In this document: piece after piece, positions 50,535 to 59,431 of the stretch
How positions within the stretch are numbered: position 1 is the stretch's first letter
Layout: every line of letters starts with the position of its first letter
From: Streptomyces sp. NL15-2K
Lineage (GTDB): Bacteria > Actinomycetota > Actinomycetes > Streptomycetales > Streptomycetaceae
Assembly (NCBI RefSeq): GCF_030551255.1
Contig: NZ_CP130630.1
Location: 744,001-808,000 of the forward strand
Reading direction: 5' to 3'
DNA length: 64,000 nt
Position numbers and translations under genes: made by a program
Notes under the pieces: model-generated
Database searches by the model: none
Told to the model about the DNA's origin: nothing
The model's input: the letters and a program-made list of their open reading frames with translations, nothing else

Positions 50535-52160
50535 CTAGGCCCGCTCCGACAGTTCCACGGCCCGCGTCGACGGCGTCTGAGTGCCGGTGGCCGACAGCGA
50601 GCCGGGGCCGGCCGTCGCGGGTGGGTCGGTCAGCCAGCGTTGTCCGTCGGAGCCGTCGCGGACCTTGACGACGATGTCGGCGCCCGGGTCCTCGGTGGTG
50701 GAGGTGAGGGCGAGCTGCTCGTCCCAGCGGGGCAGCAACTCCCCCTGCACGGTGAGGTCGTAGCGCACGTCGTCCGCCCGCTTCGCCTTCTCGCCGGCGC
50801 AACTGCCGAGGACGACCACGCCCGCGTCCAGGTGCGAGTCCAGGCACAGGTCGGGGTCCGCCACGCTGCGCAGCAGTCCGTCGTCCTCGTACGACCACTG
50901 CTGGGTGGCCTCCGACGAGCATGCCGCCAGCTCGGTGCTGCCCCCGGCCTCGGGTCTGCCGGAGATGTCGACACACAGGTCGGCGGCCGCGTTGCGCAGC
51001 CTTGTGCGGCCCGGGACGGCGGGAAGCTGAGCGGTGCCCGGCGCGGAGGACGCCGTCGGCGGGGTCGTGCCGTTCCCGGGTGCCGCGCCGACGCCGCCGA
51101 CCGCGCTGGTGGAGGCGGCCGGGTCGGCGCCGTCGTCGTCCGACCACAGGCCGGCGACGAACAGCGTCGCGAGCAGCCCGGCCGAGGCGAGGCCCACCCC
51201 TGTCAGCAGGGTGCGGGAGGAGAGCGGTCCGCCCGGGGTCCGGCGACCCGGCGCGGGGATCCCCGGCAGCAGACGGCGGCGTCCGCGGCCGTGCCGGGCG
51301 GAGCCGCGGGTGCGTGGCGTCTGCTGGGAGCGGCCGGGCCGGGTGTCGAGATAGCGCCGGGCGCCCCAGCCGAGCACCGCCTCGGCGAGCAGGACACCCA
51401 ATCCACCCTCGAAATGGCTCAGTTGTTCGGCTGCGTTACGGCAGTGCCGGCACTCCCCCAGATGGTGCTGCACATCGGGCAGCAGGGCTCCGCCCCGGCG
51501 AATCGGAACATCGAGGAGTCGGTTGTAGAAGCGGCAATCCTTGGTCGGCGCGAGTTCTCGATGGGCATGTACACAACCCTCACGGAATTTTTCACGCGCT
51601 TGTTCGAGAGCTACCGACGCGGTGTCGGTATCCATGCCCAGGAGACCGGCGGGTACGGTTATGGGCTCCGCCTCCACCTCGACGTGCCACAGCAAACACC
51701 GGGCGAGTCCGGGAAGCGCGTGGAACGAACGCTCGGCCAACTTGCGGTTTTCGGGCGTCATGGACGTGGCCGCGCGCATACCGCGCCCTCCGGCCGGTTT
51801 CCCCAAATCCGGCAGGACACCTGATATTCGGTCCTCGGCCGACCACTCCCGGACGGTGTCCCGGACGGCCACCAGGAGCCGGGGACGTAATGCCACGCCG
51901 GGCTCGCCGAGGGCCAGCCGGCCGAGTACCTGGTGGTAGGCGGCAGCGGTGACCATGGAGGCGGTGTCCGCCGGGGCGGCGAGGCAGATCACCGCGTAGT
52001 CGTGAACCGACTGCCAGTGCCGCGCCATGAACAGCGCGACGGCCGGCCCGGCCTCACCGTCCGGACGGGCCCTCAGCGCGGCGCCGAGGCTCTCGTCGGA
52101 TTCTTCGGAAACCCCGCCGGGCGGGGGGTAAGGCGGGCGAGGGGGGTGGGGGGTGGGCAC
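50535..52160 (-). CDS. Sigma-like/zinc-finger/TM/ricin-B lectin fusion protein
   Basis: A 541-residue membrane protein with unusual architecture. Residues ~40-210 resemble ECF sigma domains (HWQSVHDYAVICLAAPADTASMVTAAAYHQVLGRL, region-2-like; GMDTDTASVALEQAREKFREGCVHAHR, region-4-like). Residues ~225-255 carry an anti-sigma zinc-finger motif HHLGECRHCRNAAEQLSHFE (HxxxCxxC). A TM helix SSRTLLTGVGLASAGLLATLFVAGLW (~317-342) precedes a Ser/Thr/Pro linker and an extracellular ricin-type lectin domain (~385-530; LCVDISGRPEAGG, TQQWSYEDDGLLRS, DLCLDSHLDAG). It may couple outside glycan binding to an inside sigma/anti-sigma signal. The N-terminal assignment is a resemblance only. Confidence 0.75.
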   Translation of the reverse strand: MPTPHPPRPPYPPPGGVSEESDESLGAALRARPDGEAGPAVALFMARHWQSVHDYAVICLAAPADTASMVTAAAYHQVLGRLALGEPGVALRPRLLVAVRDTVREWSAEDRISGVLPDLGKPAGGRGMRAATSMTPENRKLAERSFHALPGLARCLLWHVEVEAEPITVPAGLLGMDTDTASVALEQAREKFREGCVHAHRELAPTKDCRFYNRLLDVPIRRGGALLPDVQHHLGECRHCRNAAEQLSHFEGGLGVLLAEAVLGWGARRYLDTRPGRSQQTPRTRGSARHGRGRRRLLPGIPAPGRRTPGGPLSSRTLLTGVGLASAGLLATLFVAGLWSDDDGADPAASTSAVGGVGAAPGNGTTPPTASSAPGTAQLPAVPGRTRLRNAAADLCVDISGRPEAGGSTELAACSSEATQQWSYEDDGLLRSVADPDLCLDSHLDAGVVVLGSCAGEKAKRADDVRYDLTVQGELLPRWDEQLALTSTTEDPGADIVVKVRDGSDGQRWLTDPPATAGPGSLSATGTQTPSTRAVELSERA

Positions 52161-52503
52161 TGAGTGGATTCCTTCCCACGGACATGGGACTCACAGAAGT
52201 CATGGCTGCCGAAAAGGAACCCGGATCTGCGCGCACCTTTTCGGCCGCGGTCGAGGGGAGCGGGAATTCACCAACATCCATCCGCCCCGGTTCCCCACGG
52301 AACGAATGCGGGCCGGCCCCTTACCCCCCACACCGGCTGTTCACCCTTCCACAAGTCACACATGACCAACAAGGCGCTTGGGCAACATCCACACCGTTGA
52401 AGGAAAGTCAGATACGGCGCCAACTCTGCGGACCTGCACCGGCTTTCACTCTCGCGCATGCGCCCCGTGCGAAACCCGCGCACGCGCCGGAGCGCAACGC
52501 GGG
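52161..52503. other. Intergenic region upstream of the ricin fusion gene
   Basis: About 340 bp between two leftward genes. It contains a perfect 10-bp inverted repeat GCCGAAAAGG (52208-52217) / CCTTTTCGGC (52236-52245) with an 18-nt spacer, about 50 bp upstream of the ricin-fusion start, and Pro-codon-rich open frames that are not convincing genes. Confidence 0.55.
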
Positions 52504-52881
52504 TCAGATCTGCCAGGAGCGCAGCCGGTCGGCCGCGCCGTACACATCGGTCTTGCCGGAGATCAGATCGCGCGCGAGGTCCACCAGGGCGCCGTAGGGC
52601 GGATCCATGCCGACGCCGCTGACGAACATGTACGCCACGGCCGTCGCGCACGCGAAGCGGGCGTTGGCCGACGGCAGGGGCTTGAGCAGGGCGAGGGTGT
52701 GCAGCAGTGCGGCGGCCCGCCAGGCGGGGTCGGAGTCCACGCCGAGGCGGGGCGGATCGACGCGGTGGCGGGCAACGGCGGCGACCAGGGCCGAGAAGTC
52801 GTTGATGGTGGGCTGGTCCGGCAGGACCTCTTCGTGTCGCTGGAGCAGCCAGGGCACGTCGATGTGGACGACGGGAGCCAT
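52504..52881 (-). CDS. Fic/Doc-like toxin-antitoxin component with degenerate active site
   Basis: A 125-residue protein of the Fic-family toxin component type seen in Streptomyces: HIDVPWLLQRHEEVLPDQPTINDFSALVAAVARHRVDPPRLGVDSDPAWRAAALLHTLALLKPLPSANARFACATAVAYMFVSG. At the place of the Fic motif HPFxDGNKRT it reads KPLPSANARFA, lacking the catalytic His and the acidic residue; the Arg remains. AMPylation is therefore doubtful. The start lies 3 bp after the antitoxin stop, a typical TA layout. Could be an inactive homologue or a different activity. Confidence 0.75.
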   Translation of the reverse strand: MAPVVHIDVPWLLQRHEEVLPDQPTINDFSALVAAVARHRVDPPRLGVDSDPAWRAAALLHTLALLKPLPSANARFACATAVAYMFVSGVGMDPPYGALVDLARDLISGKTDVYGAADRLRSWQI

Positions 52882-52884
52882 CGG

Positions 52885-53130
52885 TCAGGCGACCCGCCCC
52901 TCGCTCTTGGCGCGCGGTTCGTCCTCGGGGAAGGCGGCCGCGAACTCGTCGGCGTGGGACGCGAAGAACCGGCGGAACGCTTCCGCGCCCTCCTGCAAGG
53001 CCCGGTGCCGGGCGATGTCGGCCGCGGCGGCCTCCCGCACGAGGGCCTTCATCGACGTACCGCGCTCCTTGGCGATCTGCCTCAGGTCCTCTAGTTCGCG
53101 GTCGCTGAACTCCACGTTGAGAGCTGGCAT
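52885..53130 (-). CDS. Ribbon-helix-helix antitoxin
   Basis: An 81-residue protein. PALNVEFSDRELEDLRQIAKERGTSMKALVREAAAADIARHR (~2-43) is an RHH DNA-binding module; the C-terminal acidic helix EAFRRFFASHADEFAAAFPEDE (~50-72) probably binds the toxin. ATG 53130 is the first gene of the leftward pair, preceded by palindromic operator-like sequence. Confidence 0.82.
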   Translation of the reverse strand: MPALNVEFSDRELEDLRQIAKERGTSMKALVREAAAADIARHRALQEGAEAFRRFFASHADEFAAAFPEDEPRAKSEGRVA

Positions 53131-53138
53131 GCCCCTCA

Positions 53139-53168
53139 CGGTACCGCGCGGGTACTTACTCGTAAATA
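53139..53168 (-). promoter_or_regulatory. Palindromic operator of the toxin-antitoxin unit
   Basis: Two symmetric blocks lie just upstream of the antitoxin ATG: GTACC-GCGCG-GGTAC (about 53141-53155) and TACTTAC-TC-GTAAATA (53153-53168; inner TTAC/GTAA perfect). Such tandem palindromes are typical RHH antitoxin autoregulation sites. Binding is inferred. Confidence 0.6.
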
Positions 53169-53300
53169 CTGGCAGGTCAACCCCATAGCACTGCGGTACC
53201 GAAGGGGTGGAAGCACCGTGTCCGATTCCCGCCGGACGCCGGGCGGACGGGGCAGCAGACTCGTAGACGAGACACGGGACGCACAGGACGAAGAAGACGA

Positions 53301-53340
53301 AGAACGAGGAAGAACGAGGAAGAACGAGGAAGAACGAGGA
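53301..53340. repeat. Four perfect 10-bp tandem repeats
   Basis: AGAACGAGGA repeated four times without change, flanked by degenerate GACGAAGA units. It sits in the leader just before the SD (GGGGGG) and ATG 53359 of the oxygenase fragment. Ten bp is not a multiple of three, but the repeats are upstream of the start, so copy number would change spacing rather than frame. Confidence 0.9.
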
Positions 53341-53358
53341 AGAAGGGGGGCGAGCCCC

Positions 53359-53637
53359 ATGACCCTCACTACCGCCCGGGCCCACCGGCGGGTCGCCGAA
53401 ACCGACTGGGCAGCGCTGGCCGCGGAGCTGGACGTGCACGGGTGCGCGCCGACCGAGCGGCTGCTTACGCCCGCCGAGTGCGGTGATCTGGCGGCGCTGT
53501 ACGAGAAACCGGAGCCGTTCCGGACCACCGTCGACATGGCGCGGCACCGCTTCGGGTCCGGGGAGTACCGCTACTTCACGCACGACCTGCCGACCGCCGT
53601 CGCCGCCCTGCGCGAGGGTCGTGCGCAGTGCTCCTGA
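53359..53637 (+). pseudogene. Truncated 2OG-Fe(II) oxygenase (N-terminal fragment)
   Basis: A 92-residue fragment with the N-terminal part of a common actinobacterial 2OG-Fe(II) oxygenase: AETDWAALAAELDVHGCAPTERLLTPAECGDLAALYE and EPFRTTVDMARHRFGSGEYRYFTHDLP. Full proteins in this family are more than twice as long; the double-stranded beta-helix with HxD...H is missing and the frame ends after LREGRAQCS. The family normally continues with a segment like ALYPRL, and an in-frame ALYPRL is found at 54103-54120, 486 bp further on, suggesting an insertion plus a deletion. Probably inactive. Confidence 0.7.
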
Positions 53638-54094
53638 TGGCCTGTGGTTCCTCGGTGCGACTGGGTATCACAGGGTGGCGCTCAATGTGATGCGATCAGG
53701 CTCTTGTGGCACTTTCCGGTGACTGTTCATCGTGAGGTGCGGGAGCGTGATGGTGCAATCGGTAGCGTGCGTATCACTGCGAGGCCGGTGAGAGCAGCAG
53801 TCACGATTCCGGTCTCCTTGAGAATCCGCCCCGTGCCCAGGAAGCGACGCGGGGTCCCCGCCCCGCCCGAGTCCACACCGGGCGGAAAGCGTCCGGCGGG
53901 GCGGATACCGCAGCCTCCGAATCGCCGCAGCCGGCGGCGCCACAGGCGGCAGGTACCGCACACGATGAGCACCCGCACCGCACCCGGCGGCGACGGCCCA
54001 CGGTCCCACGGCAGGCGTCCAAACCCCGCCCAGCACGACGGACCACTTCCCGGCATCCAGGAAAACCCAGGATCGCCCAGGGAACCTCAGCTCA
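53638..54094. other. Probable insertion segment without recognised gene
   Basis: About 460 bp between the oxygenase fragment and the next leftward gene. Its composition (less regular third-position GC, CATCGTGAGG, GATGGTGCAATCGG) differs from neighbouring coding DNA. Open frames on both strands are Arg/Pro-rich with no recognised family. Best read as inserted or degenerate DNA. Confidence 0.4.
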
Positions 54095-54517
54095 TCAGCG
54101 ACGCTCTCTATCCGCGGCTGACCCCTCGGGCGGCCGTACCCAGGGAGCGAGACGCTCCCCTGCGGCCAGATGGTCGCGCCAGTACCGGAAGACGGTGCCC
54201 GGGACGATGTCGAGTTGCCCGGCGGCGATCAGGCAGGAGGCGCGGGCCGGGCCGCCCGCGTCCGCTTCGAAGGCCAGGACGACGGGCGGCTCCTCGCCGG
54301 TCTGATCGGCGAGCAGCCATGTCTCGTCGCGGGTCGGTGCGCGGAAGACCGGATCCTGGAACGCCGCGGGGCACCGGACGAAGACCGGATCGCCGAAGAC
54401 CAGTTCCAGGTGATGGGCGTAGGAGATGTCATGCCCGGCACCCAGGCGCAGCCTGCCCGCGTTCCACTCGACGACGTCCCAGTCCCACCAGGAACCCTCG
54501 GGGGGCTCGATCACCAC
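54095..54517 (-). CDS. Hypothetical protein (140 aa)
   Basis: A 140-residue protein of unknown function. Trp-rich start EPPEGSWWDWDVVEWNAGRLRLGAGHDISYAHHLELVFGDPVFVRCPAAFQDPVFRAPTRDE suggests a compact beta fold; it ends RYWRDHLAAGERLAPWVRPPEG. GTG 54517 follows GAGGAAGGG. Conserved-looking ORF, but no family recognised. Divergent from the ECF sigma gene. Confidence 0.7.
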   Translation of the reverse strand: MVIEPPEGSWWDWDVVEWNAGRLRLGAGHDISYAHHLELVFGDPVFVRCPAAFQDPVFRAPTRDETWLLADQTGEEPPVVLAFEADAGGPARASCLIAAGQLDIVPGTVFRYWRDHLAAGERLAPWVRPPEGSAADRERR

Positions 54518-54555
54518 GTGCCCTTCCTCGTCCGCAAGGCCTCGCTGAGACGTGG

Positions 54556-54584
54556 GTCACATTCTCCCGCCCCCTGTCACATTC
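54556..54584 (+). promoter_or_regulatory. Candidate ECF41 autoregulated promoter elements
   Basis: GTCACATTC occurs twice with 20-bp period (54556-54564, 54576-54584), the second as TGTCACATTC; the ECF41 -35 motif is TGTCACA. It lies ~51 bp upstream of the sigma factor start. A clear CGTC -10 is not seen, so assignment is tentative. Confidence 0.5.
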
Positions 54585-54634
54585 GGACCCCCGCCGGCCC
54601 TCGCAGTAGTGAGCGCCACTGGGGAGGGCCATTC

Positions 54635-55588
54635 ATGTCCGAGAGCACCACGAGCACCGTTTCCGACACCGACGACCCGCTGGGCGAGGCGACCGGTGTC
54701 TTCGTCGAGCACCGTGAGCTGTTGTTCGGCCTTGTCTACAACATGCTGGGCAGTGTCGCCGACACCGAGGACGTACTCCAGGAGACCTGGCTGTCGTGGA
54801 CGGGGCGGGCCGGCCGCTCTCCCCTCGACGGGATCGCCAACCCCCGCGCGTATCTCGTGCGCGTCGCCGTCAACCACGCGCTGGCGCGGCGGGCCGCGAT
54901 CAGCCGGCGCCGTGAGACGTACGTCGGTCCGTGGCTGCCCGAGCCCCTGGTCACCGGCGAGGACTCCGGGGAGGCCGAGGATCCGGCGGTGCGCGGCGAG
55001 TCCGTGTCGCTGGCGATGCTGGTGGTCCTGGAGTCGCTGACGCCGTTGGAACGCGCGGTGTTCGTGTTGAACGAGGTGTTCGGGTACGCCCACACCGAGA
55101 TCGCCGACATCATCGACCGCACCCCGGCGGCCGTACGGCAGCTGGCGCGACGCGCGCGGGCCCATGTGCACGCCCGGCGCCCGCGGTACCGGGCGCATCC
55201 GCGGGTGCGGCGGGAGGCGACGGAGCGGTTCGTGCGGGCCGCGCTCGGCGGGGACATCGCCGAGCTCATGGAGATCCTCGCGCCGGACGTGACGGTGTGG
55301 ACGGACGGCGGCGGCAACCGCAAACCGGCCGGGCTGCGCCCGGTGCACGGCCGCGACAAGGCCGTCCGCCTCATCAGCGGATACGCCTCCCGGGGCCGTC
55401 GCGCCCAGCGGCGGCTGAACCTGCGCTACCGGCGCGTCAACGGCGACGACGCGGCGGTGCTGTTCGAGGGCGGCTCGCCGTACGCGGTGATGGTCATGGA
55501 CCTCACTCCCGAGGGCGATCAGGTCTGCGGCGTCTACATCGTGTCCAACCCCGACAAGCTCACGCACGTACAGCGGGAGGAGCGGTGA
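54635..55588 (+). CDS. ECF41-type RNA polymerase sigma factor with SnoaL-like C-terminus
   Basis: A 317-residue sigma factor. Region 2: VFVEHRELLFGLVYNMLGSVADTEDVLQETWLSW (~residues 25-58); region 4: SLTPLERAVFVLNEVFGYAHTEIADIIDRTPAAVRQLARRARAHVHA (~135-181); C-terminal NTF2/SnoaL extension with the ECF41 hallmark VTVWTDGGGNRKPAGLRPVHG (~220-240, DGGG). ECF41 factors use this extension as an internal regulator and usually neighbour a COE oxidoreductase; here the partner is qcrB, coupled by a GTGA overlap. ATG 54635 is the first start after the presumptive promoter. Confidence 0.92.
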   Translation: MSESTTSTVSDTDDPLGEATGVFVEHRELLFGLVYNMLGSVADTEDVLQETWLSWTGRAGRSPLDGIANPRAYLVRVAVNHALARRAAISRRRETYVGPWLPEPLVTGEDSGEAEDPAVRGESVSLAMLVVLESLTPLERAVFVLNEVFGYAHTEIADIIDRTPAAVRQLARRARAHVHARRPRYRAHPRVRREATERFVRAALGGDIAELMEILAPDVTVWTDGGGNRKPAGLRPVHGRDKAVRLISGYASRGRRAQRRLNLRYRRVNGDDAAVLFEGGSPYAVMVMDLTPEGDQVCGVYIVSNPDKLTHVQREER

Positions 55589-57087
55589 CGACCAAGGGCG
55601 AGCGGGTCGCCGACTGGTTCGACGGACGGCTCGGCATCCACACACTCGGCAAGCGGTACCTGCGCAAGGTCTTTCCCGACCACTGGTCCTTCCTGCTCGG
55701 CGAGATCTGCCTGTACAGCTTCGTCGTGCTGATCCTCACCGGCGTGTGGCTGACGCTCTTCTTCCATCCGTCGATGAACGAGGTGACATACCACGGCAGT
55801 TACACCCCGCTCAACGGCGTCCGCATGTCGGAGGCGTACGCCTCCACGCTGGAGATCAGCTTCGACGTGCGTGGCGGGCTGCTGATCCGGCAGCTGCACC
55901 ACTGGGCGGCGCTGGTCTTCGTCGCCGGGATGCTCACGCACATGATGCGGCACTTCTTCACGGGGTCGTTCCGCAAACCCCGTGAGATCAACTGGCTGTT
56001 CGGCTGGAGCCTGCTGTTCCTCGGCCTGTTCGAGGGCCTGTTCGGCTACTCGCTGCCGGACGACCTGCTGTCGGGGACGGGCCTGAGGTTCGTCGACGGT
56101 GCCCTGCTGTCGGTGCCGATCGTCGGGACGTATCTGTCGATGTTCCTGCTGGGCGGCGAGTTCCCGGGCGACGACATCGTGCCCCGCCTGTACTCGCTGC
56201 ACATCCTGGTGATCCCCGGCATCATGGCCGCGCTCGTGGTGGCCCACATCCTGCTCGTCGTGTACCACAAGCACACGCAGTTCGCGGGCCCCGGGCGGAC
56301 CGAACGCAACGTCGTCGGCGCTCCGTTCATGCCGGTGTACATCGCGAAGGCGGGCGGCTTCTTCTTCCTCGTCTTCGGAGTGCTCGCCCTGATCTCGGCC
56401 GTGGCGACGATCAACCCGGTCTGGAGTTACGGCCCCTTCCGCGCCGACCAGGTCTCCACGGGCGCCCAGCCCGACTGGTACCTGGGCTTCGCGGAGGGCC
56501 TGGTCCGGATCATGCCGGGCTGGGAGATCACCCTGTGGGGCCACACGCTGGTCCTCGGCGTGCTGATCCCGATCGTCGTCTTCCCGCTCCTGCTGGTGTT
56601 CATCGGCGTGTACCCGTTCCTGGAGGCCAGGTTCACGGGCGACGAACGCGAGCACCACCTGCTGGACCGCCCTCGCAACAGGCCGGTGCGTACGGCGATC
56701 GGCGCGGCCTGGATCAGCGTCTACCTGATCCTGCTGGCGGGTGGCGGGAACGACATCGTGGCGACCCGCCTCCACCTGTCGATCAACACGGTGACGTGGG
56801 CGGTCCGTGTCGGGGTGTTCGTGGTCCCGGTGGTGGTCTTCGTCGTCACCCGCCGCATCTGCCTCGGGCTGCAACTCAGGGACCGGGAGCTGGTGTCGCA
56901 CGGTCGTGCCACCGGCGTGATCAAGCGGCTGCCGCACGGTGAGTACGTCGAGGTGCACCAGCCGCTCGATCAGGCCCGGCTCCACACCCTGACCGCCCAC
57001 GAGCGGCCGGGGGAACTCGTGGAACGGAAGGTCAGCCCTGATCCGCCACGAAGGACGCCATCCGGGTCAGGGCCGAGTTCCAGTTGA
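55585..57087 (+). CDS. qcrB: Cytochrome b subunit of bc complex (solo QcrB-like, copy 2)
   Basis: A 500-residue cytochrome b, the same length as copy 1 at 24888-26390, with the same conserved blocks: [55 protein letters not shown] (~residues 103-126), [30 protein letters not shown] (~197-226) and [25 protein letters not shown] 55585 overlaps the ECF41 stop, so it is translated with the sigma factor. No Rieske or cytochrome c subunit is adjacent. Its 3' end overlaps the GH9 gene by 56 bp, tail to tail. Confidence 0.92.
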   Translation: MTTKGERVADWFDGRLGIHTLGKRYLRKVFPDHWSFLLGEICLYSFVVLILTGVWLTLFFHPSMNEVTYHGSYTPLNGVRMSEAYASTLEISFDVRGGLLIRQLHHWAALVFVAGMLTHMMRHFFTGSFRKPREINWLFGWSLLFLGLFEGLFGYSLPDDLLSGTGLRFVDGALLSVPIVGTYLSMFLLGGEFPGDDIVPRLYSLHILVIPGIMAALVVAHILLVVYHKHTQFAGPGRTERNVVGAPFMPVYIAKAGGFFFLVFGVLALISAVATINPVWSYGPFRADQVSTGAQPDWYLGFAEGLVRIMPGWEITLWGHTLVLGVLIPIVVFPLLLVFIGVYPFLEARFTGDEREHHLLDRPRNRPVRTAIGAAWISVYLILLAGGGNDIVATRLHLSINTVTWAVRVGVFVVPVVVFVVTRRICLGLQLRDRELVSHGRATGVIKRLPHGEYVEVHQPLDQARLHTLTAHERPGELVERKVSPDPPRRTPSGSGPSSS

Positions 57088-59275
57088 TGGTGTGCTCGTT
57101 GGTCGACCAGGACTGGATGTCGTCGATGAAGCAGAACTGGCCGACGCAGCCCTGGAGTTTGCTCTGTGCGTAGGGGTCCTGGATGCTCGAGTTCGGCCCG
57201 CCGGCGAGGGTGCCGTCGGGCGGGTTCGGCAGCTTCGGGTCGAGCTGGCGGGCGTACCAACGGCTGTGCTGGTTGTGGGCGTTGACCTCGCCGTAGCCGG
57301 TCACGTACGACATGTTCAGCGCGTTGCGGCCGAACATGTAGTCCATGCTCTGCAAGGCGCCGTCACGGTACTTCGCGCCGCCCGTGATGTCGTACGCGGT
57401 GGCGATGACGACCGCGTTGTGCAGGATCTGGTGGTTGGAGCCCCAGTCGTAGAGGTTGTCGGCGGGGGCGTACGGCATGCCGTACGGCTGTGCCCTGAGC
57501 GTGGCCAGGTAGCGGTCGGCGCCCTTGACGACGGACTGGCGGACCTTGTCCCGGCCGGGCAGCTTGCTCGGCACGGTCGCCAGGTCCAGCCGGGCCGCGG
57601 CCGCCGTCCTTGCCCAGTCGTAGCCGAGGGGGCCGAAGATGTCGGCGGTGTGGACGGGCGAGGTGAGGACGTGGTCGGCGAACGGCTTCTCCCCCGTGGT
57701 GAGGTACAGCTCGGCCGCCGCCCAGTAGAACTCGTCGGTGGCGTCGGAGTCGGCGTAGGAGCCGCCGCCGATGCCGTCGTTGGGGTCGGCGTACATCTCC
57801 GGGTGGGCGAGTGCCGCCGTCCAGGCCTTGCGGGCGGCCGCGAGGGCCTTGGCCGCGAACGCCTTGTCGTAGGGCTTGTACAGGCGGGCCGCCTGCGCCG
57901 CCGTCGCCGCCAGGTTCAGCGTGGCCTGGGTGCTCGGCGGGTGCAGCTCCCGCTTCTGCGGGTCGTCGCTCGGCAGCAGCGGCAGGCCCGTCCACTGCTC
58001 GTCGTGCATCTTGTGGTGGGCCATGCCGGCCAGCGGCTGCCCGTCGGGCACCTGCATCTTCAGCAGGAAGTCGAGCTCCCAGCGGACTTCGTCGAGGATG
58101 TCCGGCACCTTGTTGCCGCTCTCCGGGATGGCGAGCGAGCCGTCGCCCAGCTTGGACGGCTGCCCGGTGCGGGCCGTCAGGGATCGCTCGTAGGTGCTGA
58201 GCAGCTCCCAGGTGGAGATGCCGCCGTTGACGACGTACTTGCCGTGGTCGCCGGCGTCGTACCAGCCGCCGGTGACGTCGAGCGTGTAGTCGCAGACTCC
58301 GGGCTGACACGGCACGTTCGAGTCGCCTTGATTCGGCGCCACGTCGACGTGCCCGGCGGGGCGTCCGTATCCCGGCCGCAGGTCGTCGCGGATCTCGATG
58401 CCGCTGCGCTGCGTGTAGTAGTACTTCGCGGCGTCCAGGCGCAGCTTGTCGTAGGCGCTCGTGCCGATGTCGAAGGGGCGGCTGGTCTCGCCGTCCACGA
58501 CCAGGGTGAGGCCGCTGCCCTGCTTCTTGTAGGCGCCGAAGTCGATCGAGTGGACGTTCTGCGCGGAGGAGGCGTCGGTGCCGCGGGGCACGGTCCAGCC
58601 CTGCGCGACCACGGCGCCGCCTGAGTTCTTCAGCTGCCAGGGCAGCTTCGCGGTCGCGTCGGTGACCAGCGTGGCGTTCTTCGGGCCGGCCGGCAGATAG
58701 GCGACCTGGTTGACGCGCACCCGGGGCCCGGTGTCGGGCTCGTACACCTCGGGCGGCACCCCGCCCAGCAGGGACACGTCGTCCATGCAGAAGCGGAAGG
58801 GCTCCGCGCTGCCGCCGAGCTGGAAGCCCACCTGGGCCTGCGTGACGTCGACGGGTGAGGTGAACGTGTAGGCGTACGAGTTCCCGGAGACGCTCAGCTG
58901 CGGGGTGACCTCGAAGTAGGTGTCGTAGGGGGCCACCGACAGACCCACGATCGCCCGGACGACATGCCCGTCGGGCGAACCGTTCGCGGTGAAGGCGAAC
59001 TTGTACGACTCGCCCTTCACCAGGGTGATGTCGTTCTGGCCGACGGCGGCGTCCCAGCGGTTGGCGGTGCCGCCCGGCACGTCCGCGCAGAGCTGTCCGT
59101 CGGACAGGCCCGCGGTGACGTTGGTGGTCGCCCACCAGGGGGCGGTGGTGGTGTCGAAGGTGCCGTTCTTGACCTGTTCGACCTCCTCGGCGGCGGCGCC
59201 GGGGGCGGGAAGGCCCACGAGTGCCGCCGCCAAGAGGGCCGTCAGGGACAGCAAGGTGGTTCTGCGTCGTTTCAC
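57032..59275 (-). CDS. Secreted GH9 endoglucanase with N-terminal CBM and Ig-like domain
   Basis: A 747-residue exported cellulase. Signal peptide [28 protein letters not shown] (1-29); CBM4/9-like module (~33-180, [20 protein letters not shown] ... [13 protein letters not shown]); CelD_N Ig-like domain (~190-285); GH9 catalytic domain (~290-747) with [17 protein letters not shown] (nucleophile-activating Asp), the His-containing [16 protein letters not shown], and Glu in the C-terminal [14 protein letters not shown] motif. GTG 59275 has GAGGAG upstream and a CebR operator 40 bp away, so it should be induced by cellobiose. Overlaps qcrB copy 2 by 56 bp at the 3' end. Confidence 0.93.
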   Translation of the reverse strand: MKRRRTTLLSLTALLAAALVGLPAPGAAAEEVEQVKNGTFDTTTAPWWATTNVTAGLSDGQLCADVPGGTANRWDAAVGQNDITLVKGESYKFAFTANGSPDGHVVRAIVGLSVAPYDTYFEVTPQLSVSGNSYAYTFTSPVDVTQAQVGFQLGGSAEPFRFCMDDVSLLGGVPPEVYEPDTGPRVRVNQVAYLPAGPKNATLVTDATAKLPWQLKNSGGAVVAQGWTVPRGTDASSAQNVHSIDFGAYKKQGSGLTLVVDGETSRPFDIGTSAYDKLRLDAAKYYYTQRSGIEIRDDLRPGYGRPAGHVDVAPNQGDSNVPCQPGVCDYTLDVTGGWYDAGDHGKYVVNGGISTWELLSTYERSLTARTGQPSKLGDGSLAIPESGNKVPDILDEVRWELDFLLKMQVPDGQPLAGMAHHKMHDEQWTGLPLLPSDDPQKRELHPPSTQATLNLAATAAQAARLYKPYDKAFAAKALAAARKAWTAALAHPEMYADPNDGIGGGSYADSDATDEFYWAAAELYLTTGEKPFADHVLTSPVHTADIFGPLGYDWARTAAAARLDLATVPSKLPGRDKVRQSVVKGADRYLATLRAQPYGMPYAPADNLYDWGSNHQILHNAVVIATAYDITGGAKYRDGALQSMDYMFGRNALNMSYVTGYGEVNAHNQHSRWYARQLDPKLPNPPDGTLAGGPNSSIQDPYAQSKLQGCVGQFCFIDDIQSWSTNEHTINWNSALTRMASFVADQG

Positions 59276-59314
59276 GTCTGGGCTCCTCGGGAGAGGTGCG
59301 GGCGACGCTCGTGA

Positions 59315-59328
59315 TGGGAGCGCTCCCA
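59315..59328. promoter_or_regulatory. CebR operator (cello-oligosaccharide control)
   Basis: TGGGAGCGCTCCCA, the perfect 14-bp palindrome described for the LacI-family repressor CebR in Streptomyces, located 40 bp upstream of the GH9 start. Confidence 0.9.
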
Positions 59329-59431
59329 GATGCGGACGCAGGCCATGCTTGTTTGAGGCATGACACCCCGTCAACGGTCCGGACGGGACTGGTTCCCGTC
59401 CGGACCGCGCGAGGTGGCCTCAACGGGCCGC

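Noticed and set aside
53301..53340. CRISPR-like short repeat array
   Set aside because: 10-bp head-to-tail repeats without spacers; no cas genes.
53727..54056. Leftward hypothetical gene in the insertion region
   Set aside because: No SD, Arg/Gly/Pro-rich sequence with no recognised motif; could be a transposase remnant but evidence is too weak.
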